A DNA stretch of 64,000 bases from Micractinium sp. NFX-FRZ (Eukaryota > Chlorophyta > Trebouxiophyceae > Chlorellales > Chlorellaceae): assembly GCA_029339195.1 (NCBI GenBank), contig JAPTJF010000003.1, positions 310,001 through 374,000 on the forward strand, read 5' to 3'. A program made the translations under genes and the position numbers. This document shows, piece after piece, positions 47,629 through 59,700 of this stretch. The notes below the pieces were generated by a model. That model had not been told where the DNA came from. It did not search any database and saw only the letters and a program-made list of their open reading frames with translations. How positions within the stretch are numbered: the stretch's first letter is position 1; the number at the start of each line of letters is the position of its first letter.

Positions 47629-49085
47629 GTAAGCCTGTACTGTAAGCAGCTCGTGCGGATTGGCCGGCTTATCGAGGGGCGGCGACCGTCAGCACGGCTG
47701 GTGCTCAGAAGTGGGGCTCTACCTCCAGCAGCTCGCTAGCCGCGGAACATGTCGATCTACAAGGATCAAACCTTCCTCGGTCGCACTAAAAATGACCTCT
47801 CAGAGAGCACTCCAGCAGCGGTAGGAAGCTGCACGGTACCCCCGCGTTGTCGTTCCTTTGCTTAAAAAGAAGATTTGGAGGCCCCACACTGGCTTTTTCA
47901 CCTCCGATGGCCAAAATTAGTTCCATTTGAAGGCCCCCGAGGCGGCTGCTCTGCCTGCTGTGGCGGGGCTACTGCCTCGGTACTGCCGCCAGCTCTCTTT
48001 GCCCTTCTCTGGCCTGCCCTCGTGGTTCCGAGAGGGTTCCTCTGGGCAATATAAAACGTGCACACAAGCAAAACATAGCGTGCAACGAAAAAGAAAACGT
48101 AGCCCTTAGGTTTGTTGCAAGTAGGCAGTGTGCAGAGACCCCCTCTGTGCAAGCATTGGCAGGCGCCGAGCCAGCCCTGTCGAGCCCTGCAGACCTGCAG
48201 GGAGGTGGATAATATGTATTGGCAACGCCCAGGTGCAAGCTCCGCTAGAATGGGCCAGCAACCAAAGCACAAGCGCGCCCGGTGCCCGGGTCGCCGCTCC
48301 GTGCCTGCCGACGCTCCCAGTGGGGCGCTCTGCTTGCCATGAAGCCCTGCCGTGTGCAGGCAGCCTGCCGGGGTGCGGCTTGAATGGTTGGGTCTTGCTC
48401 ACACAGAGTGTGCGAAATTCGTGCATGCTGCAGGAGTGTGCCCCCGCCTCAGACTGGCATCAGTAGTGCCCCGCCCGCTTCCCCTGAACCCCAGCCAGCC
48501 GCCCACGGTACTGGTGCAGTTGGCTGCCCGGTCTGCTGCCGCCAAAGCAGGCGTGACATGTGTGTTTTGAGACAAGTTGACGGCATGCAGCAGTACTACC
48601 ACCATGAGCTATTGATGTGCCTCACTGGGTCACCTTGCCTGCATCGACCCTGAGGCACGGAGTTTCGAAAGATTGCCCATGTCATGGAGCGCTCGCGCTG
48701 CTAGTACAACATTCTGTAAACAAGACGATCACAATAATAAGACATATGTGTACCCCAGCACACGTCTGGTGCGGGGCCAGAGCAATTTGCGGGGTGGACA
48801 AGCAGTATGCAAGTGCAAAGGCCTTTCAGTGAACGAGTCAATGTTTGTGAACAAGAAAGAGGTCTTGAAGACATACATGCAGGGTGTGCAATCGGAAGAG
48901 GCACGCCGCTGCTTGGCACTTCCGACGAAGTGTTGCTGCTGCCACCCATGCGGCCACAGTGCACACTTTTCGACCAGGAAGTAAACGACACTGCCCAGGC
49001 TTCATGATCAGCTGCGGGTCCGCTCCACTCGACAGCTCCCACACTTCATGCGTATGCAGGAAGCAGTGCGCCGGCTGGCACGTCC
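47629..49085. other. Intergenic: kinase 1 promoter and kinase 2 3' UTR
   Basis: 47640-47860 resembles 57120-57310 (promoter side of the duplication) and 48300-49085 resembles 38930-39592 (3' side). The part between, about 47870-48300, is the duplication junction. No exon is supported. Confidence 0.5.
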
Positions 49086-52000
49086 TCATGCGTCGGTTGC
49101 AGGCAGCTCCCTGCACAAGGCAGGACGAGAGCACGGCAGCGTCAGCAACCAAGGCGGGTACGCCTGGGCCTGGCAGCCGCCCGCTGTGCTGCCTTTCCCT
49201 TCCCTTGCCTCCTTGCACACATGTACATACACACATGCACATATATATGCACACTACATGCACATATATGCACACTACCACGGCACATGTGCACACGCAG
49301 TCCCGCCTCCTGACCTGAGCGCCGCAACCGCCTCTGCAAATGTTGGCCGCTCTCCCGGCTGCTGCGCCCAGCAGCGCCGCATGAGGTGCAGGTAGGCGGG
49401 CATGCCGGGGAAGGTGCCGCCGGGCAGGGCGGAGGGGTCGTCTGGGACGGGCGGCCGCCCTCCACTAGAGACCTCCTTGAAGATCTGCGGGAGAAGAGGA
49501 GGCAGAAACAGAGGAGAGGGAAGTAGAGGGAGGGAAAGGTAAGACAGGAGAGGGGGAGCGGAGGCAAGGGCAAGAGAGGAGACGATGAGGGGAGGGACGG
49601 AAAGTCAGGAGAGGGGGAGGGGAGGGGCGGACAGGAGGGCGCAGGGCAGAGCTGGTGAGGTGTGGAGGAGGACAGGGTGAGAGGAGGGAAGGGCAAGAGA
49701 GGGCGGGGCAAGGTGCGTGTGAGGCAGCGGGTGGGAGGGGTGGGGCAGCGCTGGCGCAGCAACAGGCGCCGATGGCACGCCACCACTGACTGGCGCTATG
49801 GTGCGCGCCGTGCAAGGGAGGCCCGCTTCTTCAGCCCATGCAAAGTGGCCCCACCTGGAAAGGGTTCATGCCGCCGGTGGCCCAGGGCAGCTGCCAGGTA
49901 AGCAGCTGCACAGAGGGAAGCGGATGACAAGAGGGAAGCGTTGTGAGGCAGGGCTGGGTGACACGTGCTGTGCATGCTGCGCCCGTACAATGCGTGGCAC
50001 GTATCACGAGCTGCCCGTATCTGAAGCTGTGAAGCTGGCGACACTCCCTACTTGCCTCCCAGAGCACGATGCCGAACGAAAAGACGTCCTGCAGCCGGCG
50101 GGGAACCAGAGGTAAAGAGGGTAGGAAGTGAAAGGCAGGTGTGATTGATGATGGCGGTGGGATGGACTGCAGAAGGCGGCTGGCTTTGGTCGTTGCTGGC
50201 GGTCAACCCATGCGCCTGTGCAGCAGGCAGTAATGGGGGCAGCCCCAGAGTTGTTGAACGCTGCTCCGTGCCGTGCGCGCAGTGCTGGAAATTGCGAGGT
50301 GGTGGGCGGGGAGCGGCAGAACGCAACCTGCACGCGACCGTGCTGGATCCCATGGCTGACCGACGCCCGCCCTTCCCCTCCCTGCCCCGCCGCCCAGGCA
50401 CCCACCGCGGCAAACGTGGCGCGCTCGCCATGCAGCACCTCTGGCGCAAGCCACCTGCGCACAGGGCGAGCGGGAGGGCAGGCCACCTGGTTGGGGTGCT
50501 GCTTCTCGTGAAGGCACTACCGGCAGGCTCCAGCCTCCAGTTCTGGCACCTCGGGCCCAGGAGCCGTGCCCCCAGCCCGCCCACCCACCTCGGGTTTGTT
50601 GCTACGGCGCTGCTGGCCATCTGCTGCTGGGTCTCCTCCATCACCTGACCACAGGCAGGGAAGGGCAGAGGGAGTGGGGCGGGGTGGGGTGGAGGTTGTG
50701 AGACAACGCAGCGAGCGACACACTCAGGGTAGCTGCGCAGGGCGGGAGCAGCCAGGGCGGGAGAAGCGGCGGTGGTGCCAGCAAAGCAGGAAATGGCCTG
50801 GCATTGACACATCAGAAGGGTGCGCTGCACTACTTCCTGCCTCCTCACCTTTGCCAGGTTGAAGTCGCACACTTTGCAGTGCCAGTCCTGGTCGATCTGC
50901 GCGGGGAAAGAGGCACGGAGGGATGAGGGTCACGGGGGCAAGCTGCGACCACGACATGCTGCGAGCGCCTCCACTATGCTCGTGTTGCGCATTGCCGCCG
51001 CTGCTGCTGCTCGTGATGAACCCTCTTGAGCCGCAGCGGCACTACACTGGCAGCCACTCACCAGCAGGTTGGGACTTTTTAGATCTCTGTGGAGCACGGG
51101 CGGGGTGCGGGAGTGGAGGTAAAGCATGCCGGAGGCGGCCTCGATTGCCTGCAGGGGCAGGGCGCACAGGCAGGGTACCAGTGCTTGGTGGAGAGTACCG
51201 ATGATGCCTTGAGCACATGCTGTTCGTTAAGCCAGCTGTGCTTGAACGCAACGCCCAGCTGCTGATGGGTTGCAGCTTCCTGCGCGGATCTGACATTCCG
51301 CATCAGCACCCGCCCCGGTCCTCTGGGCAGCCCACGCCAGGGCCCCTGCTCCGCGTCTGCATCTCCCCCAAAGATATGAATGTACTGTCCTAGCTCCCCT
51401 CCACAGCTTGCAAGCCCACCAGGTTGATTCGCCGGCCCCAGCTCAGCTCCGCTGCTGCCGCCGGGTCGGCCCGCCCCGCCCGCAGCACATCGGCCAGCGA
51501 ACCACGGGAGCACCACTCGGTGACGACGCAGGGGGGGGAGGTGCACACGCCCTGCGGGCAGGCAGCGGGCACGGGTGGCATGGTGTGAACAAGCGGGCGG
51601 GTGACGCGCATGGGCGGCGGAGGGGTGTGCACTAGGGTGGGGTGGGCGGGGCGGGGCGGGCGGACAGCAGCACAGGGGGTGTAGCGGGGCGGGCGGGCAG
51701 CAGAGGGGTGTAGCGGGGCAGGGCGGGTATGGAGATCGGGTGGGCGGGTGACAAGCGGGCAAGCGGGCTCCAACCCGCCAGCACAAAAGGTCACCCACCT
51801 GCCACCACCACCCAGGAAGAGGCATTGCCCCAGCAACGGTCACCCACCCTCACCCCACCGCTCCACCTGGCCCACCCCACCCTCACCACACCGCCCCACC
51901 CGCCCCAGCCCACCAGGAAGTTGACGCAGCAGGGGTGCCTGAGTGACGCCATGGTGGAGGCCTCCTGCACGCACACATACAAGGGAGAGGGGCAGGCAGG

Positions 52001-55000
52001 GTAGAGGCGCCCGGCAAGCGTTGGCCCCTTGGCTGGGGGGGGGGGGCGCGGACCTTCCAGCAGCACCTGTCTGACACAAGACCCGCCCTGCGCACCCACG
52101 CAGTGACCTGTTTGGGGCACATGCTGTATGCTGCATGCCAATGATCTCAACACAGGCCCATGCCCGCCACGTGCCGCGCACGCGGGTGCCCCCCCCACCC
52201 CCATCCCCCCACCCTCTTCGACAACCCCACTCCTCTTCTGCAGCAGCGCTCACAGCTTGCAGGCCGGCCAGCAGCGGGTTGGAGATTGTCATTGCCAGGT
52301 CAGCAGCCGCCTGAGCGTCCATCCCCGCCCCCAAGGAGGTCAGCACCTTCACCGCCACCGGTACCTGCTGCCACTTTGCCAGAAACACCTGCTCGCTCGG
52401 GGGGGAGAGGGGGGACGCAGGCTTCAGGCAAGCAAGAGCAAAGGTCAAGGCGGGCGCAGGCAATGATGCACAGCAGAGTTGCTGCAAGCAACCTGGGAGA
52501 TGGGCGGGCACCCTGCCTGTTCGCCCTGCCCACTCAGTTTCACCCTGCCTACACACCTGTCACACTCTGCATGCTTCCCCTTGCCCCGCACCAGTCACCC
52601 CGCTTGCGTGCTGACCCTCGCCCTGGCTGCTGGTCCCAGCTCCACTCACCCTGCCCGCCTGTTTTCTCACTCCACTCACCCCCAATACATGCACACAGCC
52701 TTTGACTCACCCTGCCGGCGGACCCCTCCCCAATGACGCGGATCAGCTCCACCTCCGAGAAGTTGATGCCCCAGGGCTTCACATCCACCCTGCCAAGAGA
52801 AGCAGCGGAGGCAGCGCCGGGCAGGCTTGCGCGCGCCACCCCAGCGCCGCTGCTGCCCGAGGCTTGCAGCGTCGCCCAGGCGGAATCGTTCACAGAGCCA
52901 TCGGTGCCGGCGGTCAGCTGGCTCTTTTGATACGATTGGAGCGCGTTCAGGTTCCATGGGTCGTCGGGTGCTGGCACTAGCCACGAGTCCAGAGGGGAGG
53001 CCTTGTTTGATCTGGTGTCGGGCGCGCCTTGATTGCCAGGTGGCACCTCTGGGTCGGCCGGCTGGGCCTGCGAGCGCTGCCGCCGCCGACGGCACCACCA
53101 CAAGCCAGCCAGGATGGCGGCAACTGCAAGGTAGGGGTTGGGAGGGTGGGATGGGAGGGAATCGAGGCATGAGCAGGGGATGAGAGGGCGCTGGTTTGCC
53201 TGGCAGGAGGCAGGTGGGCAGCCCGGTGGGCAGGCGTGGTAGGGAGGCAGGTGGGCAGGCCGGCAGGCGGGCAGGCAAGCAGACGGGTGAGCAGGCTACC
53301 ATCCGGCACGGAAGCAGCTAGACAGTTCACCAGGCAAGGAAACAGGAAGGCACTTTGACTCACCTGCACACACGCCTCCGACTGCTGCCCCCACAATGAC
53401 TCCAATGCTGGAAGAGCCTCCTGCTGACGCTGCATCGCCACCCCCGCCGGGCACCACCGGCGGCGGAGGAGGGGGCGCCGGCGAGGGAGGGGGCGCTGGC
53501 GAAGGAGGGGGAGGGGCTGCCGGGCCGCAAGCGGGCAGCGGGTCCAGCGGCTTCCCATCATCTCTGGTGTACTTGTTCACCAACGATTCTGGCACTGCCC
53601 CGCACAGGCCGGTGTTGCCAGGCGATAGCTTTACTTTGGCATTAGGTGCCGCCTCCAGGGAGGGCCAGGCCGGCAGAGAGCCTGCAGGCAGGCCATACAT
53701 AGCAGCAACCAGGCACATGCGCGAGGCATTGGGAGGCAGGGCAGGCAGCCAAGGTGGCAGCCAAGGTGGCTGCCCAGCACCGCAAATCGTGCAGCCAATA
53801 TGTCGGGCGTTGCGCATCCGCGGCCACAGCCACAGTCACACAGTGTGGATCGACCGCAGCGTACAGTACTGCTTGTACTGCTTCTTGCCGCATCACACAG
53901 TACTGCATGTACTGCTTTTTGCCGCGCCCACCGCCCACCTGCCAGGTTGTTGGAGCGGACGGACATCTCTTTCAGGGTGGGCGGCAAGACGAGCTCAGGG
54001 CTGATGGTGCCGGTGAGGGCACAGCCCCAGATGTTCAAAACCTCCAGACTCTTGCCCAGCTTCCAGCCGCTGCCGGGGAAGGCTCCTGCACGAGGAAGCG
54101 AGGTGCATGGCATGAGCCGCGCTTGTGAGGGCAGTGCACACCCAAGTGGAGCGTACTTGCTCGGGGGCCAGTGGCTTTGTGAGTTCAGTAGCAAATGTGA
54201 GTTCAAACTGCACCAGCGCAATCAGCGCTTCCGTAGGTGGCGGGCACAACATGTTCAGAAGCGCCCCTGCTGTAGCGGGTGCGTTGAGCTCACCTTTCAT
54301 GACAACATTTCTGTCCATGTACACGTACTTCAGGGTGTCGGGGAATGTCCAGTTTGTGGGTATCAGGGCGAGGTTGTTGAGAACGAGGGACAGGAAGGTC
54401 AGGCCGGGGGGGAGGGCCCAGTTTTCGGGGATGGGCCCTGCCAGCCCCATGCCCCACCTGCATCCCATCGTGGGTGGTGGCAGGGTGGCAGCTGAGGGTT
54501 GTGGGTGCGGCAGGCTGGTGTAGGGGAAAAAGGGCAGGGCTGGGTTGGCGGCTGTACAAAGGATCATGTCAAGAAAACCCCAGCACCAGACTGCCACAGT
54601 TGGGCGGGAGGCAGCACATCATGTGGAGGTCCCTAGCGGCTGCACGGTCGCTCACATTTCCATGATGGTGATACTGGGAGGGAGGACCCATGCAGGCGGG
54701 ATTGTGCCGCCGACACGGGGGTTGTCCTGCAGCCACAGCTCCGTCAGCGACTGCAACAGGGGGTGTTGCAAGGGTGCACCACAGTGTCATGCTGTCGAAC
54801 CCATGCCCTGAACTTGTCGCAAACGGTGCCTGTGTGCGTGAGTGAGTTACTAAGAGCATAGGAGGTCATCTGGCTGGGCGTTTGGGCGAAGCAGAAGGCT
54901 TGTGGAGTGGCAGGCAGTGGCAAGGCTTGTCAAGGCATAGCAGTGCAACCCCTTTCTCATAGCTTTCAAAATCCTCACCTGCGGCAGCCAGCTGCCGTCT

Positions 55001-57310
55001 GGGATGCCCCCCGTCAGCTTGTTTGCGCTGCAGTGACAAAAAGACGGAAGGCTTGGCAGGGTGGCATCATTTGGAGATATTGTCGGTGTTTGCGGAGCTG
55101 TGGAGCTGGAATAACTTGGCTCAGTGAGGGTCGGCCGCAGGCCCGCAATGGCAGGTGCAAACGACGAGGGGCAGGGCTTACGCGACGTCGAACACCAGCA
55201 GGTTACTCGGCAGGCGGGTGGGTATGGGGCCAATAAGGGCATTGCTGCTCTGCCGGGAGAGGGCGGGGGGGAGGGGGAGGGGGCATTGTACGAGGACAAC
55301 TTCAGGCCCTGCCTTTCAGGGGACAGAATCCAACGCGCATGCAGAGCAGCACACTCCCGTTGCGACCAGCCAGCACATTGCATTCCTCGGCGGGGCCATA
55401 CGCAAGGGCTCGCGCTCTCCCCGCCAAGAGAGCGCAATGCAGCGCCCCTGCCGAGCGGGCGCTGGCCAGCCGCCACTGGCGGACCGGTCATGCTGATGCC
55501 TCACCAGGCGGAGCTCTTGGAGGCTATTGGGCAGCTGCCACCCGCCATTGGGCGGCACGCTGCCCTCCAGGCCCTTGCCACGGATGTCGCTGCAAGCACG
55601 ACAAGGAGGCCGGTGTGGGGCCGGGTGGCAGGGTCAGTCGAGAGCTGAAACCAACTGCCGGGGCGGGCGCCTGCACTCCAGGCTGCAGGCTGCTGCTGCT
55701 GCTTCTCCTGTGACAATGACCCTGGCTGCCTCCATTGCACACGCAGGAAAAACTTTGGAAAGGAAGGCCAAACCATCCCGCCCCGCTTCACATCTTGGTT
55801 ATCTGAGTGCGGTCGCGGCTGCACTCGATGCCCTCCCATCCGCCGTTGCACGGCTGGCTGTTCAAGTTCCAGCTGTCCAGCAGGGCGTCACCGTTGGTGA
55901 AGGTTGCCTTCAAGGCTAGCAGCAGGAATGTGTCGCAGCTGGGCAGAGGGCTCAGCGGGCTGACTTGGTTCCAGTCTGGGCCCCATTCGGCCCACTGAGG
56001 GGGGGAGGGCGCCTGCAGGCACAGAGGCGGCACCGACCTGAGGCACGCACACGCCAGTGGTATTGCTGATGCAGCGCTGCCGCCAAGGCACGGTGCTGCA
56101 GGACCTGAGTACCAACACAGCAAGGGGCTTTACCTGGCCACACAGCTCCTCATTCCCAGGCTTGACGGTGACGTTCAATGCGGGCACCGCAGGCCAGGAG
56201 GGCAGCGTCCCTGCGCACCAGTGGGGGCGCAGCAGCGGCGGGTCAACATTTTGTAAGCCGCACAGTGCGTGCATTCGAGCATGGCATGCGACCCGCCTCG
56301 GGCAGGCTTTGGAGCCCAACGCACGACGGCTTGCAGCAGCAAAGGAAGCCCGCTTGGAGTCGCGGCTGGGCTGGAAGGTGCCCCGCCCGCCTGGCTTGCC
56401 TGTGAGGCTGTTATTGTGCAGAAGGAGGCGGTACAGGGAAGCGGGAAGCTGCCAGTCTTGTGGAATGGTGCCTGTGAGCTGGTTTTGATACAGGTCCAGC
56501 TCCCCCAGCTTGGGCGGCAGCGGCATGGGCGGCAGGGTCCCGCGCAGCTCGTTCATGCCCAGGTCCAACACCTCTAGGGAGGCAGGCAGGTCCCAGCCTG
56601 GCGTGGGAATTGTGCCCCTCAGCGGCTCTCTGTGATAAGGGGACTGGATGATGCTGCAGGGGCGGTGGAGGGGCGGGCGGCACAAGGAGGGGGGGAGGCA
56701 TGGGTGCATGGGTCAGCGATGGGCAGCAGGGAAGGCAAGGCGGGCAGCAAGCCAGGGTAGCGGTGACGTTGCAGTGTGGCATGACGGCCATTGGCCAATG
56801 CAGCGTGGGCCCAGGCGCTGCCCAGGCAAGCGAGAGGGCGACCGACGACTTACATGCGGGTGACAAGGCCATTCTGACACGTCACGCCCTGTGTCCAGTC
56901 ATCTGGAGCTTCATTCTGCCAGGTGCACGGGTCCGTGGAGCTGTTAAAATAGGGCAGCACGGCGTCGCCGTTCTCGAAAGACGCTTTGAACGCCAGCAGC
57001 TGCCTCCTGATGGCGGCAGCGTCGGTGGTGGCGGCCCCCGGCGGCAGCGGCTGCGCAGCAGCGGCTGTCGCTGCCAACACCAGCAGCAGCGCGAAGGCCG
57101 GCATCTGGACTTACGCCGCTTGTGCCGATTGCGACGGCTTATGAGGCGGCGGCTGTCAGGGTGGACGTGTCTCCGGCTGGACGGGCTCTGCCTCCAACAG
57201 CTCGCTAGCCGTCCAGCCCGCCAAAACCCTCCGGGGCAGCAGCCAGACTTCCTGTGGCGTTGTTTGGGAGCCCCTCAGCCGCGATAGGAAGCTGCACAGT
57301 AGCCTGCAGG
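48300..57310 (-). repeat. Tandem duplication unit 2 (~9.5 kb) carrying LRR kinase 2
   Basis: Homologous to 38930-47860; see unit 1. The kinase exons and the 3' flank (for example GCGTATGCAGGAAGCAGTGC) are nearly identical, while introns have diverged. Confidence 0.85.
49086..57104 (-). CDS. LRR receptor-like kinase 2, tandem paralogue of kinase 1
   Basis: Same architecture and exon order as the gene at 39593. The first exon starts at ATG 57104 (MPAFALLLVLAATAAAAQP signal peptide, then FKASFENGDAVLPYFNSST...DPCTW). A second LRRNT module (FKATFTNGDALLDSWNLNSQ) lies near 55850-55930. LRRs include LEVLDLGMNELRGTLPP and MGLAGPIPENWALPPGL. TM and juxtamembrane are near 53100-53390. Kinase motifs: P-loop GEGSAGR near 52725, VAVK near 52350, HRDLKSPNLL near 51080, DFNLAK near 50865, APEVL near 50455. 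The penultimate exon is 49315-49484 (170 bp, as in kinase 1) and the last is 49086-49110, ending in the same ELPATDA. The DFN substitution and both GC donors are shared with kinase 1. I did not phase every junction, but those checked agree. Confidence 0.85.
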
Positions 57311-58361
57311 GCTCCGCGCTGTTTCCCTTCAGGAGACGGTTCTGTTGCCAATGGCAGTGAAGTTCTAGTGCGGAACCCGCCCCGTGCGCAGCAACTGCCG
57401 CCTCATGAGCGAGCCTGTGCTGTGCGGGCTGTGCTGTATTGGGCCAGCCCAGCAGCGCAGATGGAAATCAATTTGAAATATCATGTTTAATATTTTGATA
57501 GGATAAATAATATTTTAAACAATATTTAACATCAAATTATGATTTCATCGGCGTCAGGGGAAGCTAGTCAGGCCGTTGAACCATTTAGCGCTCTGTGCCA
57601 ATGCAAGTGTGCGAAGGATCTCCAAGGTGCTGGGCGCGGGCGCTGAAGGAGGCTTGATGGAGGGGGATCGGACTTGTTCTGGGTGCCGCCGTAACATCTA
57701 GTCCATATCTGCCTGGCTCGATTAGGGCTGGGTTTCAGCTCCCCCAGATTCAACACACAAGCTATTCTATATGGCTTCGTGCCAACTTGGAGGCCTGCAT
57801 GGTTGACCGGCCACCCGCAGTTGGCAGCGGGTGTACACACACGCGCAACCTGATTCACCATAGTCTCAGCCATCGTGCAGGATCACCCCCCCACAGCCTG
57901 TCAAACATAAGCTGGCCCGAAGCGTAGCAAGAGAGAGCATTGGAAAAGTGCAGCGTGCCGCCAACGGCCAGAGTGCTCCACCGCTTTGCTTGACGTCACT
58001 TCCACTGCTTGCCTTGTCAACTAGTGGTGAACAGCTGTCCCCATGCATAAGTCTGTATCAATCCCAAGTGTTTGCGTCTTTGGCACGGATTGAGTGCAAT
58101 GAGGCCCTCCTCACCTTGATCGCCAAGCAGCGGCGCACCGGAGCGGTGGCAGCACCACAGCAGGCGCAGCAGGAGGGCCACGCTGGCACCGCGTCCAGGA
58201 GGGCCATCCTCTTGCGATGTGCTGCCTCTCACGTATTCAAGCTTCTACGCCCAGCGCGCACCGCCAAGAATCCCCACAACACCCGTTTAATACCCTCCTC
58301 ACTCCCCAAGCCAACTCGCTCCGCGCCTCGAAAGGCCTGCGGCGGAACAAGCCTCCGCAAC
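57105..58361. promoter_or_regulatory. Divergent promoter region of kinase 2 and the 58362 gene, with an AT-rich island
   Basis: 1.26 kb without a supported exon. The first 200 bases are the duplicated kinase promoter. An 85-bp AT-rich block lies at 57465-57549. A 101-codon minus-strand frame (57568-57873) has no recognisable feature and is not called. Confidence 0.45.
57465..57549. other. AT-rich island in a GC-rich genome
   Basis: About 85 bases are nearly all A/T (for example TTTAATATTTTGATAGG, AATAATATTTTAAAC), with short inverted motifs, and the edges are sharp. Composition is utterly unlike the rest of the window. Confidence 0.85.
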
Positions 58362-59447
58362 ATGTATATCCGCACCGGACCCGCGGCAGCAGGTGCGCGG
58401 GGGAAGGCGGGGGCACGCGTGCCACCAACTCATCTCAGCGTGCTTGCGCCTGCACATGGCAGCCGCCGCGCTGCCAGCCAGCTTGCCTCACCTGGTCTCT
58501 GATGGCCGGAAGGGTCGCAGCAGCCCCGCAAATGCGCATTTAAATCAGGTTTCGCACTGTTTTGACGCCGCACCGCCCCACCCTCCTGCTGACCCCTCCC
58601 GCTCCCGGCAGCCGCCGCCAAGCACAGCCAGCACCCACAGCCCCGCCGCGCCTGCGAGGAGCCCGGCTCTCCCCTGCCCTACCTCTCACGCAAGGGGCTC
58701 AGCCTGGAGCGCGTCAACTCGCTGCCCAGCCCCCGCTCCTCCTACCCCTTCTCCCCCGACTGCCCCCATTTTGTCATCAAGGCGGGGGCACACAACACTG
58801 ATGAGGCGGCCTCTGACGCCGCCCTCATGCGCCTCTTTGCCTCTGGCCGCCGCTCAACCGACCTGGAGTCAGCCTCCGGGCACGACGTCTACCCCGCGGA
58901 AATGACACCCACCACCCCGCCAGCGGCCAGCGGCCCTTCCCCGCCTCCCACGCCCGCTACGCCTGCGCCCACCGTGGCGGTGCCGGCGCCCGCAGGCACT
59001 GACGGTGCAAGCGACTGGCCCTCGCTGGATGTGCATCTGTCTCCCGAGGAGGTGAGGCTGCCAGCGGCTGGTGTCATGCACATGATGTGCAGGCGCTCTG
59101 TAGGCAAAGCACACAGTGTTAGCATCTGGGTGCCTGCTGGCAGTCCTCCCGCCCGCCTCCCTGTCTGTCCTCCTGCCAGCGCAAAGCACTCAACTGCCTT
59201 GTCTGCACCACCACTTGGCCTGCAGGCACAGTGGCTGGTGACGCCTCACCCCCTGCCCACGCCCCTGGAGCTGGCACCACGTGGCGTCAACACCTGCCTG
59301 CACCAGGCCGTGCTGGCCCGCCTGAGCCAGCTGGGCAGCCAAGCCGCTGCTGGCGTGCGCCAGCTGGGCAGCCGGCTCAGCAGCAGCGGCATGAAGCTGC
59401 CGCGTCTGCACTTGGCCTGCTTGTCACCCCGGGTGCATGACCAGTGA
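58362..59447 (+). CDS. Unrecognised Ser/Pro-rich protein
   Basis: A three-exon model (58362-58392, 58612-59051, 59226-59447) is phase-consistent and gives 230 aa. The intron at 59052-59225 is 174 bp, in frame and free of stops, so retention would give a 288-aa form. Features: SRKGLSLERVNSLPSPRSSY, a Pro/Thr/Ala-rich linker, then WPSLDVHLSPEE and an amphipathic Leu/Gln-rich C-terminus. I do not recognise a family. The first 11-codon exon is the weakest part of the model. A TGTAA signal follows at 59616-59620. Confidence 0.45.
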
Positions 59448-59615
59448 AGTTGACAATATGACCCGTCCTCACCCCCTGCACCAAGGGGTTTTCCTGTGCT
59501 TCTGTGCCCTTCACTGCGTGTGTCCCCCCTTCCACTCTGCATTGGAACTGCAAACAGCATCTCGATGTTATGCATGCAATGCCCTTACTTGAACTTCAAA
59601 ACCCGTGTTTAGGTG

Positions 59616-59632
59616 TGTAAGCTCGTGTTACA
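59616..59632. terminator. Opposed TGTAA signals between the Ser/Pro-rich gene (+) and VPS54 (-)
   Basis: TGTAA on + at 59616-59620 and TTACA (minus-strand TGTAA) at 59628-59632 face each other with 7 bases between. Cleavage past each signal would make the two mRNAs overlap by a few tens of bases. Confidence 0.55.
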
Positions 59633-59700
59633 AAAGGAGGTCATTATTAGTGCCATCAGAAGCGTGCCTAGAGAGGGGGCAATGAACAGCGCTCTCACTC

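Larger units (their letters stand above)
38930..47860 (-). repeat. Tandem duplication unit 1 (~9.5 kb) carrying LRR kinase 1
   Basis: This unit is homologous end to end with 48300-57310, including the 3' flank, all introns' positions and the 5' flank (CAGCTCGCTAGCC upstream of both starts). Stop codons are 9493 bp apart and starts 9476 bp apart. Exons are far better conserved than introns. Confidence 0.85.

Noticed and set aside
57568..57873. 101-codon minus-strand frame next to the AT-rich island
   Set aside because: No motif, no homologue recognised, and no splice or polyadenylation context to support it.
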